Below, one piece after another: positions 63,818 to 64,000 of a stretch of DNA of 64,000 bases. The translations under genes and the position numbers were made by a program. The notes under the pieces are model-generated. The model was not told the DNA's origin, did not search any database, and worked only from the letters and a program-made list of their open reading frames with translations. Every line of letters begins with the position of its first letter. Within the stretch, counting starts at the first letter, position 1. The stretch is from Endozoicomonas numazuensis (GTDB taxonomy: Bacteria; Pseudomonadota; Gammaproteobacteria; Pseudomonadales; Endozoicomonadaceae). The stretch is taken from NCBI RefSeq assembly GCF_000722635.1, contig NZ_JOKH01000002.1, positions 180,731 through 244,730 of the forward strand. The letters run 5' to 3'.

Positions 63818-64000
63818 AATTCAAACCCAGTGAGGCGCTTTGCTCGGTGTAGAGTGACACTTCATTGGGACTCTTTCCCAGCTGTCCATTTTTTCTATAA
63901 ATGGGTGACACTTCTCAAACAACGCCCAGAGAAGCCAGTTGTACCATAAAATAGCGTAAATATTGGCCTTTACAGCCCTACTCAGGTTGTAAGCCAGCAA
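63818..64000. other. Right-edge segment, no gene recognised
   Basis: GTGACACTTC occurs twice as a direct repeat (about 63855 and 63905). The sequence may be the edge of an insertion element that truncated the VWA gene, but no inverted end or transposase is visible before the window stops. Confidence 0.35.

Overview
The window looks like a chromosomal piece of a marine gammaproteobacterium. The gene order, the E. coli-like CydABX and the roughly half-GC composition fit the Oceanospirillales, and an Endozoicomonas-like genome is my best guess. The genus is inferred from general resemblance, not shown by a search.

Region 1 (1-33.7 kb, all on the minus strand) is the canonical gammaproteobacterial housekeeping supercluster. 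In transcription order it reads rpsB-tsf-pyrH-frr-uppS-cdsA-dxr-rseP-bamA-skp-lpxD-fabZ-lpxA-lpxB-rnhB-dnaE-accA-tilS-pyrG-kdsA-[insert]-eno-ftsB-ispD-ispF-truD-surE-pcm, followed by a DUF368 membrane protein cut by the window edge. It links translation, phospholipid, isoprenoid and lipid A synthesis, outer-membrane assembly and DNA replication. The normally tight kdsA-eno junction is opened by about 2 kb. That insert holds a frameshifted exported isochorismatase-family gene and an ORF-less group II intron lying directly behind the kdsA terminator.

Region 2 (33.7-44.5 kb) begins with a divergent rpsB/map spacer carrying a mobile repeat, then map, glnD, corA and a YbaK-type deacylase on plus. 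A PepSY / response regulator / histidine kinase operon on minus is divergent from brnQ. A perfect 17-bp-arm palindrome sits between them.

Region 3 (44.8-49.4 kb) is a three-gene operon: a lipoprotein with two retropepsin-like domains, an inactive transglutaminase fused to a multi-helix membrane domain, and an ATP-grasp glutamate-ligase-like protein. A MITE-like element has landed in the last gene's 3' end and supplies its stop codon. A GST-like gene follows.

Region 4 (49.8-60 kb) holds a membrane diguanylate cyclase, then a compact cluster of two diheme c-type cytochromes of the RoxA/MauG superfamily flanking a cytochrome P450, and an unrecognised two-helix membrane protein. The diheme-P450-diheme cluster is the best candidate here for a poorly described system.

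Region 5 (60-64 kb) is cydABX, cytochrome bd oxidase, behind an FNR/ANR-like box. A truncated CobT-like VWA gene lies at the right edge.

Three short-repeat types mark accessory points. Family A has AGGAGCCTGTC termini: two full copies at 38.3 and 48.5 kb, and decayed pieces at 3.4 and 14.2 kb. Family B is an AAATAACTTCC-ended element with an inner GTTCG/TGTCGAAGG hairpin: 33.9 and 49.7 kb, and a hairpin remnant at 38.2 kb. The third is the group II intron. No rRNA, tRNA, CRISPR array or prophage was seen.
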